Of a stretch of 64,000 nt of DNA, positions 35,316-51,225 are shown piece by piece (the first letter of the stretch is position 1; each line of letters starts with the position of its first letter). Where the stretch lies: the NCBI GenBank assembly GCA_024235095.1, contig JACKNC010000001.1:2331501-2395500 (forward strand). Direction: 5' to 3'. The position numbers and the translations under genes are program-made. This DNA comes from Gammaproteobacteria bacterium (GTDB lineage Bacteria; Pseudomonadota; Gammaproteobacteria; Competibacterales; Competibacteraceae). The notes below the pieces were generated by a model, which worked only from the letters and a program-made list of their open reading frames with translations, did no database searches and was not told the DNA's origin.

Positions 35316-36434
35316 ATGCACTTCCAACTCCTTCAAACCGACGGTGCGGCGCGGCGCGGTCGGCTGATCTTTCCCCGGGGCACGGTGGAAACGCCGGCGT
35401 TCATGCCAGTCGGCACTTATGGCACGGTCAAGGCCATGACCCCGGAAGAAGTGCGCGCCGGCGGCGCGGAAATCATTCTGGGCAATACCTTTCACCTGAT
35501 GTTGCGGCCCGGTACGCCCATTATTGAGCAACACGGCGGATTGCATGGTTTCATGCACTGGAACGGACCGATTTTGACCGATTCCGGCGGTTTTCAGGTC
35601 TTCAGCCTGGCGGCGATTCGCAAGATTACCGAGGCCGGGGTGAAATTTCAGTCGCCAGTGGATGGCGGTATAGTGTTTCTGGGGCCCGAGGAGTCGATGG
35701 CGGTGCAGCGGGCGCTGGGCGCTGACATCGTGATGATCTTCGACGAATGCACGCCCTATCCTGCGACGGAAACCGAAGCGCGCCAGTCCATGGAACTGTC
35801 GTTGCGCTGGGCGCGGCGCAGCAAGATTGCTCACAGTGATAATCCTTCAGCGTTGTTCGGCATTGTGCAAGGCAGCATGTACTCTCCCCTGCGCCGCATA
35901 TCCGCCGAGGGGTTGCGAGAGATCGGCTTTGACGGTTACGCCATTGGCGGACTGGCGGTTGGCGAACCGCTTGCGGAACGGCTGGCGATGCTGGAATGTA
36001 CTACTCCATTATTACCGGAAAATGCGCCCCGTTACCTGATGGGGGTCGGCAAACCAGAGGACATCGTTGAAGCTGTGCGCCGGGGCGTCGATCTATTTGA
36101 CTGCGTGATGCCGACGCGCAACGCCCGCAACGGTCATCTGTTCACCCGCCAAGGCGACATTCGCATCCGTAACAGCACATACCGCACCGATACCCGGCCA
36201 TTGGATGAGAACTGCGGTTGCTATACCTGCCAACACTATAGCCGGGCTTACCTGCGTCATCTTGACCGCTGTAATGAAATTCTCGGCGCGCGGCTGAACA
36301 CCATCCACAACCTGCGCTACTACCAGGATTTGATGCGCGACTTACGGGCGGCGATTGTTGCGAAGCGGTTGGAAAAGTTCGTAGCGAATTTTTACGAAAT
36401 GCGGCAAAAACGGATCGTCAAGCGTGAGGACTGA
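35316..36434 (+). CDS. tgt: Queuine tRNA-ribosyltransferase
   Basis: 372 residues, the usual length for bacterial TGT. TPAFMPVGTYGTVKAMTPEE and LTDSGGFQVFSL (active-site Asp), GGLAVGEP, and DLFDCVMPTRNARNG (nucleophile Asp) are all present. The zinc site is CGCYTC plus the downstream His in YLRHLD. The enzyme exchanges G34 of Tyr, His, Asn and Asp tRNAs for preQ1. The usual neighbours queA, yajC and secDF are not here: upstream lies the IS110-type element, downstream the convergent pdxT, whose 3' end overlaps by 17 bp. Confidence 0.96.
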   Translation: MHFQLLQTDGAARRGRLIFPRGTVETPAFMPVGTYGTVKAMTPEEVRAGGAEIILGNTFHLMLRPGTPIIEQHGGLHGFMHWNGPILTDSGGFQVFSLAAIRKITEAGVKFQSPVDGGIVFLGPEESMAVQRALGADIVMIFDECTPYPATETEARQSMELSLRWARRSKIAHSDNPSALFGIVQGSMYSPLRRISAEGLREIGFDGYAIGGLAVGEPLAERLAMLECTTPLLPENAPRYLMGVGKPEDIVEAVRRGVDLFDCVMPTRNARNGHLFTRQGDIRIRNSTYRTDTRPLDENCGCYTCQHYSRAYLRHLDRCNEILGARLNTIHNLRYYQDLMRDLRAAIVAKRLEKFVANFYEMRQKRIVKRED

Positions 36435-37086
36435 AGCGAATCCAGCTTTGCGGCGTCCAGTTGGGATCAACAGCGGTCTCATCATCGCCGGTGGGATGTA
36501 AACCGCACTTCCGAGCAAAATAGCGGTGAAACGCCAGGCTGGGCGTCAGCTCGGGATGGAAAACCGTGACCAGAATCCGGTCATCCTCGGCAGCGGCGAC
36601 ATAATCCTGCATGGACAGCAGCACTCGCACGTCGGGACCCGTCCGCACAATCTTCGGCGCGCGAATGAAGGTCAGGGGAATCGGTTCTGGAGCGACCGCC
36701 GGGGCCAGCGCTGCGCATTGAAAACTGTCCAGTTGGCTGCCAAAGGCGTTGCGGTTGACCGCAATGTCCATCAGGCCAAAAAAGGGTGTTTCGCCCACAT
36801 TCTCCCGCGCCAGCAAAATCGCCCCGGCGCAGGTGCCCCATAGTTTCAATCCCCGGCGATAATACGCTTCAATTTCCGCGCGCAGACCGAAAATATCTAG
36901 CAGCCGCGACAGGCAGGTGCTTTCCCCACCGGGGATGATCAGCCCGGCCAGGTTTTCCAGCTCCACGGCGCGTTTAACCGGTCGGCCCGCGATCCCGATC
37001 CGTTGCAGGTGATCCAGATGCTCCTGTACGCCGCCTTGCAGATCGAGAACGCCGATCACGCCGGAGTCAGCGATGACCGAACTCAT
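36418..37086 (-). CDS. pdxT: Pyridoxal 5'-phosphate synthase glutaminase subunit
   Basis: About 222 residues from the ATG at 37086, which overlaps the pdxS stop (TAATG), so translation is coupled; a TTG two codons earlier is less likely. Class I glutaminase features: IIPGGEST for the oxyanion region, LWGTCAGAILLA with the nucleophile Cys, and VTVFHPELT with the His and Glu. It supplies ammonia to PdxS. The C-terminal ~20 residues beyond HRYFARKCG are longer than in typical PdxT. Its 3' end overlaps tgt on the other strand. Confidence 0.94.
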   Translation of the reverse strand: MSSVIADSGVIGVLDLQGGVQEHLDHLQRIGIAGRPVKRAVELENLAGLIIPGGESTCLSRLLDIFGLRAEIEAYYRRGLKLWGTCAGAILLARENVGETPFFGLMDIAVNRNAFGSQLDSFQCAALAPAVAPEPIPLTFIRAPKIVRTGPDVRVLLSMQDYVAAAEDDRILVTVFHPELTPSLAFHRYFARKCGLHPTGDDETAVDPNWTPQSWIRFSPHA

Positions 37087-37982
37087 TACCAACCGCGACC
37101 CGCCAAACGCTCCTCGGCAGGCATCGAAGCGACATCCAGACCCGGCATGGCGTCACCGAGATCCAGGGAGGCTTCCAGCACTTTTTCCGGATCGTTGAAA
37201 TAAGCGGTGGCCTTGACGATGGCTCGTGCGCGCCGCGCCGGGTCACTGGACTTGAAGATACCAGACCCTACAAATACGCCGTCACAGCCCAATTGCATCA
37301 TCAGCGCAGCGTCCGCTGGGGTCGCAATGCCGCCGGCGGCGAAGTTGACCACGGGCAACCGACCCAGCTTTTTGACGTCCAGCGCCAGTTCGTAAGGCAA
37401 CCCATTGTTCTTAGCGAAGCTCACCACTTCCTCGACTGGCATGTTGACCAGTTGGCGAATTTCCCGGTTCATGGTCCGCATATGCCGCACCGCTTCCACG
37501 ACATTGCCGGTGCCAGCCTCGCCCTTGGTGCGAATCATCGCCGCACCCTCAGCGATCCGCCGCAACGCTTCGCCCAGGTTGCGCGCCCCGCAAACGAAAG
37601 GTATCTCGAAGCGGGTCTTGTCGATATGGCACTCCTCATCCGCCGGAGTCAGCACCTCGCTTTCATCAATATAATCGATCTTGAGCGCTTGCAGGATCTG
37701 CGCTTCGACAAAATGGCCGATGCGCGCCTTGGCCATGACGGGAATCGTGACCGACTCCTTGATCGCCTTGATCAAATCGGGGTCGGACATACGCGCCACC
37801 CCGCCCTGCTTGCGGATATCCGCCGGCACCCGCTCCAGGGCCATAACCGCCACTGCGCCGGCCTCCTGGGCGATTTGGGCCTGTTCCACGTTCACCACAT
37901 CCATGATGACGCCGCCCTTGAGCATCTGCGCCAATTGCGTGTTCAGGAGATAACGATTTTCTGCCATGCTGCTGCCACTCAT
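37086..37982 (-). CDS. pdxS: Pyridoxal 5'-phosphate synthase subunit PdxS
   Basis: 298 residues. A TIM-barrel with VIMDVVNVEQAQIAQEAGA, VARMSDP and IPVMAKARIGHFVEAQIL, where the Lys forms the imine with ribose 5-phosphate, AAMIRTKGEAGTGNVVEA with the second Lys, and VNFAAGGIATPADAALMM with GVFVGSGIFKS for the phosphate site. With PdxT it makes pyridoxal 5'-phosphate directly from ribose 5-phosphate, glyceraldehyde 3-phosphate and glutamine. Start chosen at the first ATG; another ATG five codons in is possible because neither has a strong ribosome-binding site. Confidence 0.96.
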   Translation of the reverse strand: MSGSSMAENRYLLNTQLAQMLKGGVIMDVVNVEQAQIAQEAGAVAVMALERVPADIRKQGGVARMSDPDLIKAIKESVTIPVMAKARIGHFVEAQILQALKIDYIDESEVLTPADEECHIDKTRFEIPFVCGARNLGEALRRIAEGAAMIRTKGEAGTGNVVEAVRHMRTMNREIRQLVNMPVEEVVSFAKNNGLPYELALDVKKLGRLPVVNFAAGGIATPADAALMMQLGCDGVFVGSGIFKSSDPARRARAIVKATAYFNDPEKVLEASLDLGDAMPGLDVASMPAEERLAGRGW

Positions 37983-38157
37983 CTAAAATGTCAGGGGATC
38001 GGCGGTATTGCAATGCGCCGTCCGAACTGCCGGTTCATGTAAGGGAACGAAGTATATCACCATCCGGGTTTGCCACTGTATTGCAAGAGACCCTTGGAGC
38101 GGGGCAATTCGTAAGCATTTACTTTTCTCCTTTCCGTAGAATTTAACAGCCTTGTCC

Positions 38158-39087
38158 CTACAGGACACTGACCCGGTTACGACCCTGTGCTTTGGCGGCA
38201 TACAGCGCCTGGTCAGCTTCATGGAGCATTTCATAACATACGTCCTTGGATTTGGCCTGCCTCGACGTGAGACCGATACTTATCGTCACATGATCTGCGA
38301 CTGACGAGCAGGCATGAGGGATATGCAAACCAGCAATTTGCTGCTGCAAATATTCTGCAATGACAACCGCCCCGGCCTGATCGCAGGCGGGGAGAATGAC
38401 GATAAATTCTTCTCCGCCATAGCGTCCCACAAAGTCACCCGGACGCCGTAAACCCCTTTCGAGCGCATGCGCTACACGTATTAGGCATTCGTCACCTGCA
38501 CCGTGGCCATAGCAGTCATTAAAGGCTTTGAAATGATCGACATCGACCATCAGGATAGAAAGTGGCGCCCGGTGGCGGTGCGATTGCGCGCACTCACGTT
38601 TCAGCGTCTCCTCCAATGCACGCCGGTTGGGGATATCTGTCAGGCCATCCAGGAGCGCCAATTGCTCCAGGCGTTCCGATTTGAGCTTCAGGCGGACATG
38701 AACGCCGACTCGCGCCCGAACCAACGGTATTTCGATAGGTTTCGTAATGTAGTCGACAGCACCGAGATTGAACCCTCGTTGCTGATCAACACTATCCCCT
38801 TTCGCCGTGACAAAGATCACCGGAATATCCCACAGTGCCGAGTCTTGCTTGATACGCCGGCAGACTTCGTACCCATCCATTTCCGGCATCATCACATCAA
38901 GGAGAATAAGATCGGGTCTATTCGTTTTTTGCAGAAGCTCCAGAGCGGCCATGCCGCTGGTGGCTACTCGAATGTCATACTGGTCCATCAAACCCTGCGC
39001 AAGAATCTGAATATTCGCCGGTGTGTCGTCAACAATCAGGAGGATGGGGCGACGGCGCGGGGCGAGAAGTTCTTCATCCGGAGACAT
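38158..39087 (-). CDS. Response regulator with GGDEF diguanylate cyclase output
   Basis: 309 residues. A CheY-like receiver (about 14-130: LLIVDDTP, LILLDVMMPEMDG with the phospho-acceptor Asp, VTAKGD, DYITKP) is followed by a GGDEF domain (about 145-309) with active-site GGEEF and, five residues upstream, RPGD, a complete RxxD inhibitory site. It should make cyclic di-GMP from GTP when phosphorylated and be product-inhibited. It starts four bases after the stop of the large hybrid kinase, so the two form an operon and the kinase, through its Hpt, is the likely phosphodonor. Confidence 0.94.
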   Translation of the reverse strand: MSPDEELLAPRRRPILLIVDDTPANIQILAQGLMDQYDIRVATSGMAALELLQKTNRPDLILLDVMMPEMDGYEVCRRIKQDSALWDIPVIFVTAKGDSVDQQRGFNLGAVDYITKPIEIPLVRARVGVHVRLKLKSERLEQLALLDGLTDIPNRRALEETLKRECAQSHRHRAPLSILMVDVDHFKAFNDCYGHGAGDECLIRVAHALERGLRRPGDFVGRYGGEEFIVILPACDQAGAVVIAEYLQQQIAGLHIPHACSSVADHVTISIGLTSRQAKSKDVCYEMLHEADQALYAAKAQGRNRVSVL

Positions 39088-39091
39088 GGAA

Positions 39092-45760
<6,669 letters not shown>

Positions 45761-46051
45761 CGAATCTCCTAACTGATCGACGCCGATTACCAGGATGGAA
45801 AGCGCTCCCTGGCAGCGGTTTTATTAACCCTATATATTGGTCTTTCCAGATGGAAGCCGGATAAATTCGGGAACAACTCCCTGTTTCCGTTCCTGAAACC
45901 TGACACTTGGAACCTGTATTAATTATAGGGTAATGATGCAGGAAAAGAAGTCTCTATTAAGCTCATAAAGTATTCATTCGATACTCGATATGAATGCACA
46001 GTCCTGGTATAAAACCAAATCTGCACACTATTGTCGCTCACTGCCTACGCT

Positions 46052-46981
46052 ATGCATCGTGAAACTTACGCTGTTTTATTGAATAATCTGGAAAAAATCA
46101 TGATCGGTCAGCGCCGGACGATTCGCTGGCTGTTAGCCGCTTTCATTGTCGGCGGTCATGTGTTGCTGGAAGACTTGCCGGGAACCGGTAAAACCACTCT
46201 GGCCAAAGCCTTCGCTCGTTCGCTGACTTTGAAATTTCGGCGGATTCAGTTCACTCCCGACTTGTTGCCCTCTGACTTGCTGGGTGTCTCCATTTTCGAT
46301 CCGCAGCGGCAGGAATTCCGCCTGCATCGCGGCCCGGCGTTCACTGAGGTCTTGCTGGCCGATGAAATTAACCGCGCCTCGCCGCGCACTCAGGCCGCCT
46401 TGCTGGAAGCAATGGGCGAACGGCAGATCAGCCTGGATGGCCAGCGTCATGACCTGGGAGAGTGGTTCTTTGTCATCGCCACCCAGAATCCGATTGAATT
46501 TCACGGCACCTATCCGCTGCCGGAAGCGCAAATGGATCGGTTCGCCCTGCGCTTTGGTCTGGGTTATCCCGATGTGGCGGGGGAAATCGCCGTGTTGACG
46601 GCGCAACGGGAGCAACATCCGCTGGATACGCTGCTCGCCTGCGCGGACCGTGCAGCGTTGGAAAGCTTGCGACATGCGGCTACAGCGATCCGCATGAGTG
46701 ACGAAGTGAGTCGTTATCTGGTGGAACTGGTGGTGGCTACCCGCACCGCGCCGGGCGTTGCAATGGGCGCCAGTCCGCGCGCCTCGCTGACGCTGATGAA
46801 AACCACGCGGGCGCTGGCCTTGTTCGACGGGCTGGATTTTGTTACGCCCGATCATGTGCAGGAACTGGCGGTTCCGGTGCTGGCCCATCGTCTGAAGCTC
46901 GACCCCCAGGCGCGGTTTAGCGGCCTGACGGCGGAAGCGGTGGCAAGTGAAGTCCTCCGGCAGGTTGCCGCGCCGGTTTAA
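46052..46981 (+). CDS. MoxR-family AAA+ ATPase
   Basis: About 309 residues from the ATG at 46052; a TTG seven codons upstream is also open and neither has a good ribosome-binding site. Walker A is LLEDLPGTGKTTLAKAFA, Walker B VLLADEINRASPRTQ, sensor 1 FVIATQNPIEFHGTYPLPEAQMDRF. The C-terminal lid domain has GASPRASLTLMKTTRALALFDG. MoxR ATPases act as chaperones for assembly or activation of protein complexes and commonly sit beside DUF58 and transglutaminase genes, as here. The next gene starts three bases later. Confidence 0.93.
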   Translation: MHRETYAVLLNNLEKIMIGQRRTIRWLLAAFIVGGHVLLEDLPGTGKTTLAKAFARSLTLKFRRIQFTPDLLPSDLLGVSIFDPQRQEFRLHRGPAFTEVLLADEINRASPRTQAALLEAMGERQISLDGQRHDLGEWFFVIATQNPIEFHGTYPLPEAQMDRFALRFGLGYPDVAGEIAVLTAQREQHPLDTLLACADRAALESLRHAATAIRMSDEVSRYLVELVVATRTAPGVAMGASPRASLTLMKTTRALALFDGLDFVTPDHVQELAVPVLAHRLKLDPQARFSGLTAEAVASEVLRQVAAPV

Positions 46982-46983
46982 CC

Positions 46984-48267
46984 ATGTCTCATCCGCTGCT
47001 TCGTCTGTATGCTGCGGTCTATCGTCCCGGACATTTTCTCCGGCAACATTTGACGCCGCTGGGCGGCTGGCTATTCGGCGGCTGGATCGCGGCGGGCGCG
47101 TTTGGCGTCAACACCCAGGTTGGCATGACCTACCAGTTGCTCGTGTTGCTGACCGTCTTTTTTATAATCGCTTTTCTTATCAGTCGCTTTGGCAAACTGA
47201 CGGTGACTGCCAGGCGTCAATTACCGCGCTTTGCCACCGTCGATCAACCGCTGCGCTACCGATTAGCGTTGCACAATCACGGCGCTCGGGTGCAACATGA
47301 TTTGAGCGTGTTCGACGAACTGCGCGATACGCCGCCGTCTTCCGCGACCTTTGGACGCTTGCCCACCTATCGCCAGTGGCGTCACTGGACTACTTGGGCG
47401 CGCGGAGCCAATAGCGCCGCCCATGCGCTGCCGGTTCTACCGCCAGAGGCGACGACTGAAGCGGAATTGATGCTGACCCCACTGCGCCGGGGCTGGCTGG
47501 AATTTGCCGCACTGCATTTTGGACGACCTGACCCGCTGGGACTCTGGAAACGCTTGTTCCACCAACCACTGGCTGACCGGCTGCTGGTCCTGCCGCGCCG
47601 CTATCCGGTTTCCCCGCTCCACTTTCACGATGGGCGGCGCTATCAGCGTGGCGGGGTTAATCTGGCGCAATCGGTCGGCGAGGAAGATGAATTTGTTGGT
47701 TTACGCGAGTACCGTCCGGGCGATCCGCCGCGCCGCATCCACTGGCGCAGCTTCGCCAAGCGCGGTGAACCGATTGTCAAGGAATTCCAGGATGAATTTT
47801 TCGTGCGCTACGGCCTGCTGCTGGACAGCTTTGCCGCCGGCGTGGATGACGCACGATTTGAAACCGCCGTATCCGCTGCTGCCTCGATTGCGACCGCTGA
47901 ACGCGGCCCGGAGGCGCTGCTGGATTTACTGTTCGTCGGCGACCGGGCTTACTGCTTTACCACCGGACGGGGTTTAGGCCAGACGGAACAGTTGCTGGAA
48001 ATTCTGGCGTGCGTGACCCCGCGCCGGGATCAGGCGTTTTCCCAACTGCGGTCTATGGTCGCCAGTCACGCGCCGGAGTTGAGCGCCTGCGTGTGTGTAC
48101 TGCTGAATTGGGATGCGGAACGGCGGCAGTTGCTGAACCTGTTGCGGGGACAGGGCGTGGAAACCGTAGCGCTGGTCATTGGTCCTCTGGCCGCGCCGCC
48201 CGAGCCGGGAATCCGCGTAGCGACTGCGGAAACACTGGCGATGGAATTGGCGAGGCTGACGTCATGA
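46984..48267 (+). CDS. DUF58-domain membrane protein
   Basis: 427 residues. Two N-terminal transmembrane segments (about 26-43 and 50-68) precede a cytoplasmic or periplasmic region with the DUF58 hallmark EFVGLREYRPGDPPRRIHWR and AKRGEPIVKEFQDE, followed by a vWA-like fold. Such proteins are thought to work with MoxR ATPases in assembling complexes. It follows moxR by two bases and overlaps the next gene by four (ATGA), so all three are translationally coupled. Confidence 0.9.
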   Translation: MSHPLLRLYAAVYRPGHFLRQHLTPLGGWLFGGWIAAGAFGVNTQVGMTYQLLVLLTVFFIIAFLISRFGKLTVTARRQLPRFATVDQPLRYRLALHNHGARVQHDLSVFDELRDTPPSSATFGRLPTYRQWRHWTTWARGANSAAHALPVLPPEATTEAELMLTPLRRGWLEFAALHFGRPDPLGLWKRLFHQPLADRLLVLPRRYPVSPLHFHDGRRYQRGGVNLAQSVGEEDEFVGLREYRPGDPPRRIHWRSFAKRGEPIVKEFQDEFFVRYGLLLDSFAAGVDDARFETAVSAAASIATAERGPEALLDLLFVGDRAYCFTTGRGLGQTEQLLEILACVTPRRDQAFSQLRSMVASHAPELSACVCVLLNWDAERRQLLNLLRGQGVETVALVIGPLAAPPEPGIRVATAETLAMELARLTS

Positions 48268-50330
48268 CCCTGACTCTCCCGTTTGGATTGTTGACCGCCA
48301 CCTTGTTGTTCTGGGGCTGGCGCACTGAATTGTGGCCGCTGGCGTTACCGATGGCGCTAATTTTGGAACTGGCGCCGCGCGTGGGCTGGCGCTGGGCGCT
48401 GGGCGATAAGGAATTGGCGCGGGTCATCGATCTAACCGCCCTGCTCTGGGTTGGAGCGCTGATTCTGCTGTTCACCCGCTATCTCAATCAGCCGCCGCTG
48501 GCAACGCATCTTTACACTCTGGCCAGTTGGTTTCCACTCTTGCTGTTCCTGCCACTGGCGATTCAACGCTATTCCACAGCGGGAGCCTTCCGCTTGGGGC
48601 ATCTGTTCTACTCCCTGCGCCGTTCGGGAAGCGAGCTGGCCGGGCGACCGCTGAAGCTGGATCTGTCCTATTTCGTTGTCTGCCTGCTGGCAGCCAGCGT
48701 CACTGCACAGCCAGGGTATCTACTGGGGGCGGGACCGTTGCTGTTCTGGTTGCTGATCGCTGCGCGGCCTCGGCGTTATCGCTGGCCGTTGGCCGTAGTG
48801 TTAATCACAGCTGCTGGCCTGGCCGCCTGGCCGCTGAGCCTGGGTCTCCACCGCTTGCAACTGGATATGGAAGACCGCTTTGCCGAGTGGTTTCAAGACT
48901 GGTTGGTGGATTTCGATCCTTACCGCAGCAGCACCTCGCTGGGCGATATCGGCAAGTTGAAATTATCAGATCGGGTGGTTCTACGCCTCAAGCCCATGCC
49001 TGGCGACCGGGGGCCGTGGTTACTGCGCGCCGCCAGTTATAACAGCTATTTCGATGGCGTATGGCTGGCTAAGGGTGTTCGTTTCACTCGCCTTGATCCC
49101 CAGGGCGACGGGCGGGAATGGCGGCTGAGTAACCCATCGGACAGCGAAATCCGGCAGCTAAACATCACGCTGGCGCTGCATCGAGGTACGGGTATGTTGC
49201 CGCTACCGGCGAACGCCTGGCGGCTGGAACGGTTGCCGGTAGGTGAACTGCAACGCAGCAGTCTGGGCGCGCTCAAGGCCAGCGAAGGACCGGGACTGGT
49301 TGATTACCAGGTCGAATATCAACCAGAAATTCCAGTGGGGGAAGAGGGCGGGGAATTCGATCTGGCTCTGCCTCGCCGGGAACAGGCTACCCTGCAACGT
49401 CTGGCCAGCGAGCTGGGATTAACCGGCCAACCGCCTGCAGTCGCCGCCGCCAAAATACGCGCCTTCCTGCTCGGCCAGTTTCGTTATAGTTTGGATTTGC
49501 CCACACCCGCAAAGGGCATGACCGCCCTGGAGACCTTTCTGCTAAAGGTACGCGCCGGGCATTGCGAATATTTCGCCACCGCCGCCGTGTTGCTGTTACG
49601 GGCAGCTGGCGTCCCTGCCCGCTATGCCACCGGTTTTTCTGTATCCGAATACAGTCCTCTGGAGGGAACCTACGTTGCCCGCCGTCGTCATGCGCACGCC
49701 TGGGCGCTCGTCTGGCTGGACGAGCGCTGGCAGGATTTTGACGCCACACCACCGGATTGGACCGGTTTCGAGGAAGCAAGAACACCCTGGTATCAAACGC
49801 TGGGCGATCTCTGGGACTGGTTGACTTATCAGTTCAGCCGCTGGCGCTGGCGAGAAGTCACCGGCGACGAAGAGGATAATCGCTGGCTGTGGGGATTGGC
49901 GGGACTGCTGGCGGCTATTCTGTTCTGGCGTCTGCTGCGACGGCAGCGCATGCGCCGATTGCCCGTTAAAAAACCAGCGTCGGTCGTTATCCCGCCCGGC
50001 GCGGAATCGCCTTTCTATCAGATACTCGACCGGATTGCCCTCCAGCGAGGCCCTCGTCCGCCCGGCGAAACCCTGGAACACTGGCTGCGCCGAATCGGGG
50101 CTTGGGAAATCGCCGGCATGACCGAGATGGTCGGCTGGCATCAGCGCTGGCGTTTTGATCCCGCAGGCTTGCCGAAGGAAGAACAACAGCAACTGGCCAG
50201 GGCTGTGACCTCTACCAATAATTCTCCACTGCCATATTGCCAGGTTTGCCGCGCAGGCTCAGAGTCAAACCGCGATCGATCAGCAGTTGCCGGGTTTCCT
50301 GCACCATATCCGGGTTGCCGCAAATCATGA
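48264..50330 (+). CDS. TgpA-like transglutaminase membrane protein
   Basis: About 688 residues from the ATG at 48264 that overlaps the DUF58 stop. Six or so N-terminal hydrophobic segments (about 1-190), a periplasmic region of ~350 residues with the transglutaminase core VRAGHCEYFATAAVLLLRAAG (Cys), RRHAHAWALVW (His) and WQDFDATPPDW (Asp), then a further membrane segment (WLWGLAGLLAAILFWRLL) and a cytoplasmic tail. Pseudomonas TgpA is an essential enzyme of this type. The reading frame runs 119 bp past the 3' end of the convergent fpr gene; the last ~40 residues may not be conserved. Confidence 0.9.
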   Translation: MTLTLPFGLLTATLLFWGWRTELWPLALPMALILELAPRVGWRWALGDKELARVIDLTALLWVGALILLFTRYLNQPPLATHLYTLASWFPLLLFLPLAIQRYSTAGAFRLGHLFYSLRRSGSELAGRPLKLDLSYFVVCLLAASVTAQPGYLLGAGPLLFWLLIAARPRRYRWPLAVVLITAAGLAAWPLSLGLHRLQLDMEDRFAEWFQDWLVDFDPYRSSTSLGDIGKLKLSDRVVLRLKPMPGDRGPWLLRAASYNSYFDGVWLAKGVRFTRLDPQGDGREWRLSNPSDSEIRQLNITLALHRGTGMLPLPANAWRLERLPVGELQRSSLGALKASEGPGLVDYQVEYQPEIPVGEEGGEFDLALPRREQATLQRLASELGLTGQPPAVAAAKIRAFLLGQFRYSLDLPTPAKGMTALETFLLKVRAGHCEYFATAAVLLLRAAGVPARYATGFSVSEYSPLEGTYVARRRHAHAWALVWLDERWQDFDATPPDWTGFEEARTPWYQTLGDLWDWLTYQFSRWRWREVTGDEEDNRWLWGLAGLLAAILFWRLLRRQRMRRLPVKKPASVVIPPGAESPFYQILDRIALQRGPRPPGETLEHWLRRIGAWEIAGMTEMVGWHQRWRFDPAGLPKEEQQQLARAVTSTNNSPLPYCQVCRAGSESNRDRSAVAGFPAPYPGCRKS

Positions 50331-50988
50331 TTCGCGATCGTTCCTGATCAATCGGCAATCCAACATGCGCTTCCAGTTCGCCGTTGATCAGCAAACTCGT
50401 GATGCGGTCATTGAGCGTGGACCGCTCGGCCTGTTCCCGAGTGACGACTGGCACGTACTTCAGCTTGTGAGCGCATTCGGCGAATAACTCATTCTCCTTG
50501 AATGAATCGATGAACTCCTGATAGGCCAACTCATGCCGGTAACGCACGCTGTGAACCAGGACAATGTTTTCGTACTGCTCCCAGGTATCAAACTCCTGTA
50601 GGATCGACAGAAACGGCGCCAGCCCAGTGCCAGTGGACAGCAGCCAGAGATCCTTGCCGCACTCAAAGCGGTCGGTAGTCAGATAGCCATAGTTTTTCTT
50701 CTCGACCATCACCGGGTCGCCAATCTTCAGTTTTGACAACCGCGAAGTAAACGCGCCGTCGGGCACAACGATCGAGTAGAACTCCAAAAATTCATCATAG
50801 GGCGCCGAACAGATGGAGTAAGCCCGCCACACTAATTTATCCTGGTCATCTACGACGCCCAACCGGGCAAACTGGCCGGCAATGAAGCGGTAGGACTGGC
50901 TGCGGGTGGTTTTGAAGGAAAACAGATTGGACGCCCAGGTCCGAATCTCCGTAATCGTTTCCACAGTGTACTTGTCGCTGGCCTTCAT
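50212..50988 (-). CDS. fpr: Ferredoxin/flavodoxin-NADP+ reductase
   Basis: 258 residues. FAD domain with RAYSICSAPYDEFLEFYSIV (RxYS FAD-binding) and an NADP domain with LLSTGTGLAPFLSIL and IMICGNPDMVQETRQLL; it ends with an aromatic residue after VENYW, in keeping with this family in which the C-terminal aromatic stacks on FAD. It passes electrons between NADPH and ferredoxin or flavodoxin. Its final 119 bp overlap the 3' end of the convergent transglutaminase gene. Confidence 0.95.
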   Translation of the reverse strand: MKASDKYTVETITEIRTWASNLFSFKTTRSQSYRFIAGQFARLGVVDDQDKLVWRAYSICSAPYDEFLEFYSIVVPDGAFTSRLSKLKIGDPVMVEKKNYGYLTTDRFECGKDLWLLSTGTGLAPFLSILQEFDTWEQYENIVLVHSVRYRHELAYQEFIDSFKENELFAECAHKLKYVPVVTREQAERSTLNDRITSLLINGELEAHVGLPIDQERSRIMICGNPDMVQETRQLLIDRGLTLSLRGKPGNMAVENYW

Positions 50989-51225
50989 CGGGGTCGATCC
51001 TGTTGCGGGTTGATCTCAGTTATCAATGAGAAGCAGGGAATACCTGAGTATTGCGCTCAGTTTTAATGACTAGCTTATAAGGAGAATTCACGAATTAAAA
51101 GGAATAAAAATTCATTTATTTATAGCTAAAATTTATGATTGGATTCTGTTACCAAAACCAGCAGAATACGAGGAACTGCATCTCCATAAAATCATCCTAC
51201 TGGTTTTCATCCATTCTCCGAGGGC

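Noticed and set aside
48009..48263. Start of the transglutaminase frame 85 codons upstream
   Set aside because: That part overlaps the DUF58 gene in another frame; the ATGA overlap at 48264 and the immediate hydrophobic N-terminus fit better.
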